DNA of 64,000 nucleotides from Symmetrospora coprosmae (taxonomy: Eukaryota; Basidiomycota; Cystobasidiomycetes; Symmetrosporaceae), in contig VUYT01000005.1 in assembly GCA_008802785.1 (NCBI GenBank), positions 310,001 to 374,000 of the forward strand, read 5' to 3'. The notes below the pieces were generated by a model that was not told the origin of the DNA, searched no databases, and worked only from the letters and a program-made list of their open reading frames with translations. The position numbers and the translations under genes were made by a program. Shown here piece after piece: positions 20,804 through 31,613 of the stretch (positions are counted from its first letter, which is position 1; each line of letters begins with the position of its first letter).

Positions 20804-23800
20804 TTACTCGTCATCGCCCCCATCGACATCGTCCTTGTCGTCGTCCTCGCTATCATCCCGCTTGCGTTTCTTAATAGCGCCTCCTGCCTTCTTCTCGGCC
20901 CTGGCATGCTCGCGGTCGGCCTTCTCCTGTTCCCATTCGTCTGGATGATTCAGGCGCATGTGCTTGTTGTAATTGCAGATGTGGCCGAAGACTGTAGTGC
21001 TCTTGCAACCTTCGACTTGGCAAGTGCGCGGCTGGGTCTTCGCGGCGGCGGTGGCTGCCTTCTTCTCTTCCATCCGCGTCTGCTGCCGGAGCTTTCTCTC
21101 CGCCTTTGCCTGTGTCTCCTGCTGCACCTTGGCGCCATTGACCTTCTTCACACCCTTCGCCGCATCCTTCTTCACCTGCTTGTCCAGTGCGTAGGCCTCC
21201 CAATCCTCTTTTCTGTGAGCTTTCTTGATGTGAACTTCGAGACCTTTGACGTTCCGGTAGTCCTTCTTGCATATTCCGATAGGACAGAGAATGCGAGGGC
21301 GGTCGAAGTGCGTGCGTACATGAGCCAGAAGGTCGTTATGGCCGCAGAATTTTGAAGGACAGAGGTGACAAAGGAAGATCTTCAGACCGGCGCAGCGATG
21401 ATAGTGAGCATCTCGCTGCTCCGGACCGGTCGTCCTCTTCTTGCACGGCCCTGATCCATCTTTCTTGGTCCGGGTGCAGAGGTAGTACGCCGTGCCGTCT
21501 TCCTTGTTTTTGTGCGTGGAGTATGACCCTGACGGCGCATGGGGATAAACGCGAGATTGCTGGTTCCTTCCTCGTGCGCCTCCGACTTTGGTTGCCAGCA
21601 CTTTGAGCAGTCGGGAACACTCTGCCTCCTCCAAAAAATGAAGCAGGTCGGCTGCCGTGTCCGAGATGTCATGGCCTGGCGAGGGGTGGTCGTTTTGGCC
21701 GTGATGCTCCTCGGCAATGGCACGAACAAGGTCCCAGGACGATACGGTGACCAAGGGGAAGGTGGGACTGTGGAAATGGAGGGGATAATCTTGTCGGAAG
21801 CCGGCACGGCCGTTGATCTGCCCGACCAAAAGGCGTTGCAGATGACTGGGATCGACAAGCAAGCTTTCCGGATTTGGGAGGGAGAGGCCTTGGATAGTCG
21901 CGTCCTGGAAGGCCTGCGAGAGCTCCCGCGCGGCTCCGACTGGGAAGCAGTACCCGTTCTGCAGGTCGTCGCCGTTTGCTCTGCCGGACAGCCCAATGTG
22001 CACGGCACGCCAATCTTGGTCCGGGCTCGCTTTGCCTACTGCAGATAGCTGGTGCAGCGCATTGGTCAGACCATCTTGCAGAGATGCTTCCGCTTGTACC
22101 CGCGACCCGCGAAAAGGGTACTGTCTGAACCAGTGCGACCAGCGCTGAATACGGTATCGAGCGGGCCGAGTGGATTGAGCAGAGGACAGCGGTGCCGGCT
22201 CCATGGCGTCCAAATCCGCCAACGACAGGGCGGGCCTGGTAGCGAGGCCAAAGATTTCTCGCAGTTGCGCCAGAACCGATCGCACCGCATCGCGAGACAA
22301 GACGTGGTCCTGTATTCTCCCACCCTGGCGATTGCGATTTGGCGCAGACAGTTGGGTCGACAACCCCATCATATACCTCTTTAGCCTTGCATGACGCAAA
22401 GTCGAAAGGACATGAGGGGTGTCCTCTGTATGCGAGTTCTGGGCGAGAGCGTGCACAAGGGCATGCGCTTGAAGCGTGGAGTCGGTGATGTAACCGCTGG
22501 GAGAATGGAGGAAGATCGGGAAGGTGGGGATGCAGGGATCGTCCGCGACCATGTTGAAGTCGCCAACGAGCAGCCTCAGCAGCGTCGTTTCGTGCGCGAA
22601 AAGGCTGTCGATGGAGGGCAGAATGAGTCCGCGAATAAGATGCTGCTGTAGGAGAGTTCGTAGATACGAAGGACGCGCCAAGGGTGGCACGTCCTCCTCG
22701 CATTTCCCGTCATTCAAGTCGACAATGGAGTCCATCGTCGATCTCTGAAGAAGGATGATGACGATATCTTCAAGCTGGACATTGTGGTCGAAGGTTCGCA
22801 CCCAGTCGAAGACGGCTTGCCGCTCCGCCGTCAACATGGCCAGATAGTCTGCTGGATCCAGCCATAGACAATCGGAGTGGCGAATTACTTTGACGTAGAA
22901 AGTGCCAGACTCGGTACAATTTTCGAGCTGCGTGAATCGGATCGAAAGCGCTCCGTCCTCCTTGGCCGTCTGCTTTGAGAACGGTTTGAATGTCTTCTCG
23001 AGAGCAGCAAGCTGCTTAGGTGTCAGAGGTTTCGTGAAGTCGTCTCCAAGCTGAATTTCATCGCCAGATACTCCATCGCCAGTGCCCAACTCCTCCTCGC
23101 CTACGCTTGATCCGCTTCCAAATCCGCTCTCATCCTCAGGAGCTGGGTGGATGCGCGCGCCGAGGTTGAATTCGTTGATGCCTGGCGTATCAACTAATCC
23201 TTCCCAGTGCCCTCCCCCATGGACAAAATGGATGAGGAGGGGACGTCCTGGGGCGCCGGGATTGCCGGTCAGGTAGGGCGTGGCGACATAGGGGCCAGGA
23301 ATGCGAGTGTAGACTATGATCTCTCGATTGAGAGCGACGGCGGCGATGATGACCGTAAGCTGCGTCAAGTCCGCAAGATGTCCATTTTCGCTCGTTGCTG
23401 AGGGCGTGCCGGGGAGCGCTGTGAGCGCAGCAGGCAGATTTCTGATCTCTGCCCGCTCTGCCGGCGAAAGGGGCGTCTCGGCCGCAGTGCGCGCACTGTG
23501 GGCATAGATGACGTCTTCAAGACCTTCCGCATTGTCGGCAAATTGCTGCACGTATGCGAGCACCTCTGCGCGGATGGGGACAGCTTGTCGCTGATCCCCG
23601 TCACTGGCCAGGCCAAGGCTTGCCCACCCACAGTAACCGTCACCGACAGTATGGATGTTGCGGAACGCCTGTCTATCGTCGGGCAGAGCGTACGGCACCA
23701 GCCAGGGCTGCCTGTTCAGAAAGTTGAACTGGGGAGCATGCGCCGGAGGGACTGGAGATGCTTGAACAAGGACGTTGGACAGGACAGGCGGGCTGTGATA

Positions 23801-24395
23801 GCAATCATGGCAACGTAGAAGCACATATGGGTCAGGAACTGAGTCTTTCATTGCGGGTGCGGAATTTGGTACAGGCGAGAACTGGCCGTGCAGGCCTGGT
23901 CTATTTCGGCAGAGCTCGAACGGATGGCGCTCACCTGTAGACAAGCTCGACATCATCGTCGCTGTCGCTTCTACTGTCGATATCGATGGCGGCGGGCGGA
24001 TTGATGGGTAGATGTGTGTAGACAATCTCGACATCGCTGTCGTTGTCGCTGTCACTGTCAATATTGATTACCGCGGTCGAGTTGATGGATGCATGGGTGG
24101 AGGGTGCAGACGCTGAGCCTGCACCGTTGCCGAGCCAGATACCGAGGCCGGACAGGAACTGCAGCAGCAGACGGGGGACAGCAGCATCGTCAGCGTGAAC
24201 GTGAAGCCCAATAGCTCGACAGCACCCTGTGCCTGTGCCTGTGCCTGTGACTGTGCCCGTGCTGCTGCTGCTGCTCACCTCTCCATGGTTGCCCGACTGG
24301 GCGACGGCCCGACCCGGCTCGGATAGCCCGGGGAGGCCAACGAGGGCACACAAGACGAAGCCAACTGCCAGAGCAGCGGCACGAAAACCTGACAT
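20804..24395 (-). CDS. OTU-domain cysteine protease fused to C2H2 zinc fingers
   Basis: Main exon 23792-20804 plus a proposed first exon 24395-23935, joined across a 142-nt intron that keeps frame, gives 1149 residues. OTU signs: TVGDGYCGWASLGL (Cys about 208), DLTQLTVIIAAVALNREIIVY, and HFVHGGGHWEGL (His about 349). Exon 1 carries two acidic-flanked hydrophobic motifs (SDSDVEIV-like and DDDVELVY) that look like SUMO-interaction motifs. After the OTU fold comes a 400-residue region with an internal repeat, then classical C2H2 fingers (CHLCPSKF...HVRTH; CPIGICKKDYRNVKGLEVHI), a Lys/Glu-rich helix, a third finger-like block and KKRKRDD, a likely nuclear signal. OTU proteases remove ubiquitin or ubiquitin-like proteins; substrate unknown. 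Without the splice, a start near 23979 would omit the SIM-like part. Confidence 0.65.
24228..24275. repeat. TGTGCC hexamer and GCT triplet microsatellite
   Basis: About four copies of TGTGCC with one variant, followed by a run of GCTGCT units. It lies inside the proposed first exon of the OTU gene, where it encodes Thr-Gly and Ser repeats. Confidence 0.75.
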
Positions 24396-25277
24396 GCTGT
24401 CCCACTTGCTGCTGCTAGGCTGAGATGTATCTGGGGAGGTGTAAGCTGCTTCTGCTGCGCGGTGAGGGGCGTGGGAGAGATGGGTAGGGTAAGGGTCGAT
24501 GGGCTGCGGAAGGGCAGGGGGGGTCTCAGACGCCACAGAGTGCATCTGCGTGTTAGCTAGGAGGTACGTAGAGTCCGCTGACAGGCTGGAAACGCGAATT
24601 CGGAAAGTGCGGAAAAGGCGGACACTGAGACAGAGGATATCAGTATCGAATGATGATTCGTTGCAACGGGAAAGTCCATGCGAGCTTCCAGAGCCAGCTC
24701 ATATCGCGCTAGCTGGTGATGCAAGCTGGTGAGGGAAGATTCCATCGGGATCCCATCCATATCTGCCCGTCCGAGGGCACAAAGTCGAGCCAGCCAAGGT
24801 CTTCTCCGGTCCACTGCGAGATCGATAGAATGGTCGCACATACACTGTGGAAAGCAATAATCGATGCCAGCAAGCCGTGCCTTGCATCCCGGGTTGTCGT
24901 GGCCTCGCATTGCTGCCTCGTCATGCAGGACTGATGGACTCCCTCCGCAAAGACAGCGGGCAGTCGGGAGCGCAAAGGCGGGGCGGAGATGTGCGCTCAA
25001 GGGAAGCCATCTTGTTCCTATGAACGTCATCCAGTAGCCTATGTCTATGGTGAGTGTGTGCGTACGCTGAAGAGCTACTCGAGCCGCCCATCATGCAGGA
25101 CCTTGCAGTCACGAGGCGCCCGGGCGGATTATCATGCCGCCACGGAGCTCCTCCGAACGGCCCGGCAACCCCTCAGGTGAGGAGCAAGACGTGAGGAGGG
25201 GGGCCTTCGCAGAGGGCAGCACAAGCTGCTTTTTGAGCGGGACGTCTTACAGATGCTACAAACGTGCGGAGGCAAAC

Positions 25278-25299
25278 GAAAGTCCGCACGCGGACTTTC
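25278..25299. repeat. Perfect 10-bp inverted repeat
   Basis: GAAAGTCCGC at 25278-25287 is followed after two bases (AC) by its exact reverse complement at 25290-25299. It could form a short cruciform or serve as a dimeric protein site. Confidence 0.8.
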
Positions 25300-25501
25300 A
25301 TCACAGTCATCCACCATCGTCCATCGGGTTGGAAGCCAGTCTGAAGATCCTACTATAGTGGGTAGTTCATATATCCCGTTGTTTGTTCCCGCTCCTCTTC
25401 GCGATACTGCAATACGCATGACCGAGTCCACTCACATTCATTAGTGTCCGTCAGGCTCGGCGGAGGCGACATGCAGCGCAGAGCACCACGACCGTTCAAG
25501 A

Positions 25502-25522
25502 ATTCTACTGCGGCAGTAGAAT
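25502..25522. repeat. Perfect 9-bp inverted repeat
   Basis: ATTCTACTG and its exact reverse complement flank a three-base centre (CGG). Outer bases extend the symmetry imperfectly (AAG / CTT with one extra A). Confidence 0.8.
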
Positions 25523-25559
25523 CTTCAGACTCTCTGATGCTTCGCCTCTAAGGCCTATG

Positions 25560-25624
25560 CGGGATGTCGATCCGCTCAATGGGCGTCTTGGTTGCGCGGT
25601 GCTTGCCCCCGTCCTGCGTGGTGG
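25560..25624 (-). pseudogene. Relic fragment of the GH16 glucanase gene
   Basis: A segment of about 52 bases here differs at only about seven positions, by eye, from 26851-26902 within the GH16 gene, in the same orientation. The shared core includes AATGGGCGTCTTGG and CGCGGTGCTTG. It corresponds to the exon part encoding the HKHRVTKTPIARM region. No more of the gene is recognisable on either side, so it cannot be functional as an enzyme. Confidence 0.7.
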
Positions 25625-25685
25625 ACCGAGTAGAGCATGCTCGATGCTTCCTACCCAATGCCATGTGTCTCTTCGAGGACGTCTG

Positions 25686-25803
25686 CTCGATGGTCAATGC
25701 TCAATGCTCAATGCTCAATGCTCGATGCTCAGTGCTCAATGCCTCTCTATAGATATGTGCTCGATGCTCAATGCTCAATGCTCAGTGCTTCATGCTCAAT
25801 GCT
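25686..25803. repeat. CTCAATG heptamer minisatellite, two clusters
   Basis: About eight copies of CTCAATG and one-base variants (CTCGATG, CTCAGTG, GTCAATG) run from 25686 to 25742, then a 16-base break with CTCTCTATAGATATG, then about six more copies to 25803. All three frames stay open on the plus strand because the unit lacks stops, so the open frames here are not evidence of coding. Confidence 0.9.
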
Positions 25804-26574
25804 CCCGTCAGCCGCCTGATTCACCATTCTGAGGAAGGGATGGCTGTCAGTCTACGAGTCTCTGCGTCCGGTCTTAGCGGAAAAAACTAACGGGCCATGC
25901 AACCGGTAATTTCATCGCTTTTTGCGAGATGGACGGTCGCGCGCGTCAACACATCTATGTCCTGCTACTGTAGGTCCGCCTAACGGTCGGATTGCGATTG
26001 GCTCGTATTCAGGGCGCGTTCGCGCGATATCTTAACGACCGCGTATTTGTGGCATGGGGCTCGCGCGCTGTTTCATCTGTTGATGGTGGAGGGGAATGAG
26101 TGTCAAGAAGCTGAGCGGAGGCCTCCGAGGAGGGGCTAAGTATGGCACGGGGGCAGCGGCTGCGACGGCCGCTCGGTGACAATACAGAGTGTGGAGGGGA
26201 GGGCTTGCGGGTCACACTCCGACTTCTGCAGCGTCTGACATGACGCATGTGAGTTTCGGCTATCTTGAGCTCAGGGCAAAGAGGCGGTAAGGAAGATAGA
26301 TGCTGTGCGAAGGGGACTGAGACGAGGTGGAGAGCGGTGAGTACCATCTATGCTAGGCACTGGAGTTAGGAGATGGGAATGTGAGGAGGCTCTTCGCCTC
26401 TATTGCGCCATAGCAGCGCCTGGTTCGGAAGCAGTGGGAAGAAGAGGTTGGGATTGGCCAGGGCTCTCAAGGGCCAAGTCAGTGATGGCGTCTCGGATCG
26501 TATAAGCATCGGCCACGCTGCTGCATTGCTAGCTTAGAGTCAAGTCGGAACCAGGTCGTCGTAGCCTGAGCCTT

Positions 26575-27455
26575 CTACATTGTCCTGCCCTCTGTCGCCA
26601 ATGCCCAGGCTCCCTCAAAATTGGGAGCGTCCCAGACTCCGAGACCATGCACGACCATGTAGTACTCTCCTGGGTCAGGCCTCTCGCCGTTCATGACGTT
26701 GCCGCCCATTGCGACGTTGAGGATGATGTTGTACTCGGAGAACGGCCTGCAAGTGTCTGGCAGGACGGCGCGCATTGTCGGCCGGCCATCGATAAACCAG
26801 ACGCAGCGACGGCCCTCCCAGCTGAAGCCATATGTATGCGGAAGTTCCATCCGAGCAATGGGCGTCTTGGTCACGCGGTGCTTGTGCCCGTCCTGCGGGG
26901 TGAAATGGCCCCAGTGCAGACAGGCGCCGTTCTCGGAACGCCCGCCCCACGTCTCGAGGATGTCGACTTCGCCATCGTCGGGCCAGCGCAGGTTCTCGAC
27001 GGGCAGGAGCCAGAAGGCGGGCCATATGCCCTCTGTTACGGTAATGCGTATGGCGTGCAGCGGGAAGGTGGTGCCGGCGAGACTGGTCAGACGCGCCTCC
27101 GACAAGACTAGCCGATACACGCGGACGCACTCGCAAGAGGCGCGCTGATGCGAGCCTCGACATGTCCTCTGGGCCAGACCATCTTCTGGTGGCTCACGAG
27201 TCTGGCGCTTGTGAAGCTTCTGCCATCATGCGACGCAATTGCTTTGAGGACGAGAGCACCCTCTGGCTGTAGACCGATAAAGCTATTCTCCGGAGAAGCC
27301 GTGTAGTTCTGGATCTCGTTGTTGCCCCATCCATGGTCTCCAGTCTCGTGTCTGAACGCAGATGCGACGCCTGCTTCAAAGGTGGGTCTCCAGAGAAGGC
27401 CGATGACGGGTTGCGGGTGGAGAGGGACAGCCGCCGGCGGACGAGATTGCTGCAT
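26575..27455 (-). CDS. GH16 family beta-glucanase
   Basis: Two exons (27455-27131, 27032-26575) give 260 residues, a single catalytic domain. Signs of glycoside hydrolase family 16: GDHGWGNNEIQNYTASPENS, TSARLVSHQKMVWPRGHVEA, KGIWPAFWLLP, the catalytic motif GEVDILETWGG (E-x-D-x-x-E with nucleophile and acid/base Glu), HTYGFSWEGRRCVWFIDG and FNIILNVAMGG-like strand YNIILNVAMGGN. Family members cut beta-1,3 or mixed 1,3/1,4 glucans. No signal peptide is visible before the domain, odd for an enzyme of wall polymers; an unseen upstream exon could supply one. The HGWGNNE pattern is common in laminarinase-like enzymes, including bacterial ones. A relic copy of part of exon 2 lies 1.3 kb away. Confidence 0.85.
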
Positions 27456-28144
27456 CTTAGGTCTGCTCCGCTCTCGAGGGTGTCAGTTGCGATCAAGTGA
27501 GAAGGGAAGGGAGAGAGAGAGAGAGGATGCAATGCAGATCCATCGACGGTGCACCGCCGCCAAGCGTCGTCCCCGCTGGCCGTGCTCCGTCCGCGCTGTC
27601 CAGAAGCCAAACAGGGCGGAGATGGAAGCGACGGAGCGGAGCGGAGTTCATGGTCGCGAAGGCCGGGCCTGAGGAGGTCTGCACACAGGAGGCTCCGGAG
27701 ACTGACATACAGTAGCCTGCACAGGGTCAACTCTAACGTCGTCGTCGTCGTGGCTGTTTCCTCCCTTCCCTCCTCAGCCTCGCTTCGCTTGACATTCCTC
27801 GGCAAGGCCCGCCTGCATTCCACCAGCAGCCGTGTTGTTCGCTCGAGAGTCGAGGACCTAGCAGCAGAGAGACCTGCTCCATCCATTCACTACAGCTTTG
27901 GCCCGACGAGCAGACGTTCTGTAGCAGTGCATCCTCTCTGTCTCTTGTGCCTCTGCACACCCACACTCCTTTACAGCCTCGGTGAGGGGATCCGGCGCCC
28001 TGCAGGAGCCTTTTCGCAGCAGCCGCAGCCAAAAGCCACCAAAGGCAGCTGACACCTGCGAAGATTGACACACGCAGAGACACAGCGCATTCGGAGTTCT
28101 AGTACCTCTACATACATTATACCACACTCATTCAGCGAGCACCC
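27456..28144. other. Intergenic: divergent promoter region
   Basis: About 690 bases between the leftward GH16 gene and the rightward Ser-rich membrane protein gene. Pyrimidine-rich near the right gene, consistent with a core promoter and leader. Open frames here look like chance. Confidence 0.5.
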
Positions 28145-31100
28145 ATGACCAGCCTGGCAATCCCGCAGACAGGGGAACCGCGTCGCACCAACATCCGCGC
28201 CGTCCGCTCTGCGACCTCACTCCGGACACCACACACCTCGCAGGAGCAGCAGCAGCAGCATGGACACCAGCAGCAGCACACTACCCTATCCCGCTCGCCA
28301 CCGGACCTCTCCTTCTCGCAGTCGTCCCTTCTCTCGCACAATGAGGCAGACTTCATGTCGAACACCCGGCTGCATCCTGCAGGAGCGGGCAATCCACGCC
28401 ATCAGAACAGCAGCGGACAATTGCGGGACGCCAGCAATACCGGCTCAAGCAGTACCGGCAAGGGTGATTCATGGTGGAGCGGGTACAGCCAGAGCGGCAC
28501 CGGCAATTCGCAGGTCCTAGGCAAGCGCAATGCAAACAAGCAGCGCATCCGCCTCGATAGCGTGTTTGGAACACAGCTGCCTGGCTTCCCATACATCAAC
28601 TCTGCAGCCGCAGCGGACCCTCTGATCCTAGCATCATCGTCCAACCTCGCTTCCGGATCTGGTCACTACTCGACGCAAGACTTGCGTGGCCGGGCCTCGA
28701 GGACCTGGAGTGATCGCTCAGCTTCCGCTGCAGGGTCTTATTCGATTGGATCCCGCTTCACTGGGTCTCGAGCCAGGTCTGCGTCCGGCGGGATGCTGTC
28801 CGAGACTTCAGCCACCACCACGTCAAGCGCGAGGATGCCTGGAGGGGTGGCGGCCTTCGAGACCGATCCGGCCAACACTAGCTCGAACTGCTCCGGAGGC
28901 AGCAACTCCAGTGACGACGTCGATCTTGACCTCTCCTTCGACATGGAGGTTCTCCGAGAGAGACAGCACGAGCTGCAGCGCCAGGCTCTGCGGCAACGGA
29001 GCAACTCGCAGTCGGTCAAGGGCAAGCAGCCTGATCATGGCAGCGGACAGCCGCCCTTCGACATCTCTGGCCACACAGTACCTGAGGACGATGAGGAGGA
29101 GGCGGAGGGGGACATGCTGCCTGGCCGAGGTCTCTACGGCACTGAGGACTATCGCAGGTACCGGTTGCAGGGCAAGCAGAGGATGTCGAGATCGGCCGTT
29201 GAGCTTCGCTCTCTTCACGCAAGCACGGAGTGCCACTACGATCCTCCTCAGCCCTCGTTCGCTAGAGACCAGCTACCCTCTCGTCGGTACTCTGGGCAGT
29301 CTGACCCGGGTCTCATCCGGAAGGGACAGCCCACCAGCTGGGCAAGGCAGCCACTACTCGCCGAGCTCTCGGACCGCTCTGCAGAGGTCGATCTGCGAGA
29401 CGAACCCGACAGCTTTGGCATTGATGACGAGCTCTCGGCACCCAATCCGAGCCACGCCAACCCGCTAGGCTGGTCATCCGCGACGACACCTCCGCTATCC
29501 CCCGCAGAGCTCGTCACATTCGCAGAGCAGCAGCCTGGCTATAGCGATGGACGACGGAGGGGCTCCTTCGGGGCAACCTTGGCCTCTGGCAGTAACCTCC
29601 TGCGAAAACGGCGCCCAAGCTTTCCGCTGCTCAACTTGCTGGATCGCGCAAAGCCAAAAGGACACGGCGGAGTAGACGACGGCACCCGTGCTGAATCTGC
29701 AGTCGACATGCGACCGGAGGAGCCCGGTCACGCCTCGCCAGCATTTGGCTCACCTACCCCGACCCGCGAGATGTACACTAGCCGCCACAACTCGTACACG
29801 GACAACCTCGCACCTCTGCCACCACCTCCCATTATTCCAGCTGCTGTCGATGCATACCCTCTTTCCCCCATCGGCTCATCCCTCGCATCGCCGAGCGGCT
29901 TCTCCAGCCCAGGAACGATGACAGCGGACCTGACACCCGGCACTTCGGCTTGGAACTCGCCAAAGATGCAAGATATGGACGAAGCCCCGACTCCTCGTTC
30001 AGGAGATTTCGACGAGCACGATGTCGGGTTGGCCGGCGACGACCTCCGCTTCAGTCAGTACTCCATGACCAGCGCAGGAGTCCGGACCTCTGCGCTGGGC
30101 GTTAGAAAGAGCTTGCAGGCTCTGCCAAGCAAGGCACAGAAGGACGAAGGCTCACCTGAGCAGAATCCGGATGAGAAGGAACCATACAAGCGAAGTCACG
30201 TTCGCCAGTCAAGCAGCATCTTCCGCCTTCCCTTCTCGAGCTTGTTATTCAACCCATTTAGACCAGCCTCACCTGCGCAGACCGTGAAGGTCCCGCCCAT
30301 TATTGAGGACGACGGCAACAGCGGCGAAGCTACTCCAACCGCTTCCAAGGCGCCGACCATCCGACCGGTCGAGAACGCAGATGCGACGGATGCGACTGCT
30401 CGGCCCACATCACCAGCATCGAGCGACAGCCACGCACCTTCCAGCGCACAGCATGGCAGCGGGGAGGGAGGGTCCGACGAGTCTCACGGTCTGTCCTCGG
30501 ACCCGCCTTCCCCACCACGCGCAGGGGCGAAGCCATCACGCTTGTCCGCCGTCATCGACGGCAGCATGCTTCGACCTGGACCGACGACAGGCAGAGGCCA
30601 GATGGGCGGGTATGGACTGGGTCTCTCGCTGGATCAGGAGGGTGGCCATCCAGAAGGAGCGCCCGAGGCGCTCGCACAGCGTCAGAGCAGCCTGCCCGTC
30701 CTCGCCTTCTCTTCGGCTTCTAGCGACGAGAATCATGGCTCGTCAACATCCGCCTCGTCGCACTCGTCGCAGCAAGCAGGCGGTCGAGTCCATCAGGTTG
30801 TGCGTGTGAGCCCTGACAATGGAAGCAAGGGAACCTTCTTTGCGCATACTGATTGCGTTTCTTCTGTCGTAGCAGACCCGCATGACGAGCCCATCCCGTC
30901 TGCCGCAACATCACCGCATCCAGATAGTTGAACCTTCGCCGCAAGACGTGATACGTCGCGTCTCCATGTCGGCCCCAGCTACAACGGTCCACTTCTACGA
31001 AACAGGAAACGACCAGGAGTTGCGCTCCCGTATGGACGCGAGTTCCGGAGATGCGAGCCCTCAGACAGCCTCGCCCCGCATGCAGTCTCACCCGACTGTA

Positions 31101-31613
31101 CCTTCTGTCCCTCGGATTCTGCACCGACGCCCCCGCACACTGCTGCCGAAGACGTCGGACCTCGACCTTCGCGGTCGAATCGATAGCCTTCGCCCATCCC
31201 AAGCCCTCTTCCTCGCTGCATTCGTCCTTGGCCCTTGGTGCTTTGTCATTGGCGGCTGGGGTCTACGGAACATCGACGGAGAGTTTGCATCGGTCAAAGG
31301 CGTGCCATGCCGCTGCGAAGCCGAGGCGGAGAGCTGTGCCTGCCCCGCCGAGGTCTACCGGCAGGTCCGCCTGTCGGGCGGGAAGGTCGATGTCAGCATC
31401 CAAAAGGGGACAATGGCAATCCGGAGAACCCCACAGCAAGCGTCTGAACCGCAGCCTGACGCACAGCAGCAGCAAAGCATCGACACGCCCGTGCTGCAGA
31501 TCCGCTCGATGGACCGCTATGTCGTCGCCAACCGGATCGCGGCACTGCTGTGCGGGATAGTGAGCTTGGTCCTGTGCATTACAGCGCTCATCGTTCTTGG
31601 TAGAGCATGGTAG
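28145..31613 (+). CDS. Large Ser-rich protein with two C-terminal membrane helices
   Basis: Two exons (28145-30805, 30873-31613) give 1133 residues. The first 1000 are Ser/Pro/Gln-rich and disordered, with a short Gln tract near residue 40, acidic patches (PEDDEEEAEGD) and many SP sites. The C-terminal 130 residues are ordered: a helix SQALFLAAFVLGPWCFVIGG, a loop with CRCEAEAESCACPAEVY (five Cys, possibly disulfide- or metal-linked), then MDRYVVANRIAALLCGIVSL and a second helix ending ITALIVLGRAW. This tail layout, W-C-F-x-x-G-G and D-R-Y-V-x-x-N-R, is seen in uncharacterised fungal Ser-rich membrane proteins. The long tail is probably cytoplasmic and phosphorylated. No function is assigned. 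Confidence 0.75.

Larger units (their letters stand above)
24396..26574. other. Gene-poor, repeat-bearing stretch
   Basis: Over 2 kb without a supported gene. It contains two perfect inverted repeats, a relic GH16 fragment and two clusters of a heptamer repeat (listed separately). Several open frames of 60-160 codons exist on both strands but show no motif or family likeness. Composition is less regular than in neighbouring genes. Confidence 0.6.

Noticed and set aside
23902-23934. A 33-34-nt intron joining the SIM-like exon to the OTU exon
   Set aside because: Too short. The acceptor ending at 23793 gives a 142-nt intron that also keeps frame.
24557-25431. Minus-strand open frames of 99-157 codons upstream of the OTU gene
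   Set aside because: No motif, odd composition, and they span a palindrome and low-complexity sequence; no sensible splice pattern links them.
25557-25832. Open frames of 60-91 codons with repeated NAQCSML units
   Set aside because: They are the stop-free heptamer minisatellite read in three frames, plus the GH16 relic on the opposite strand.
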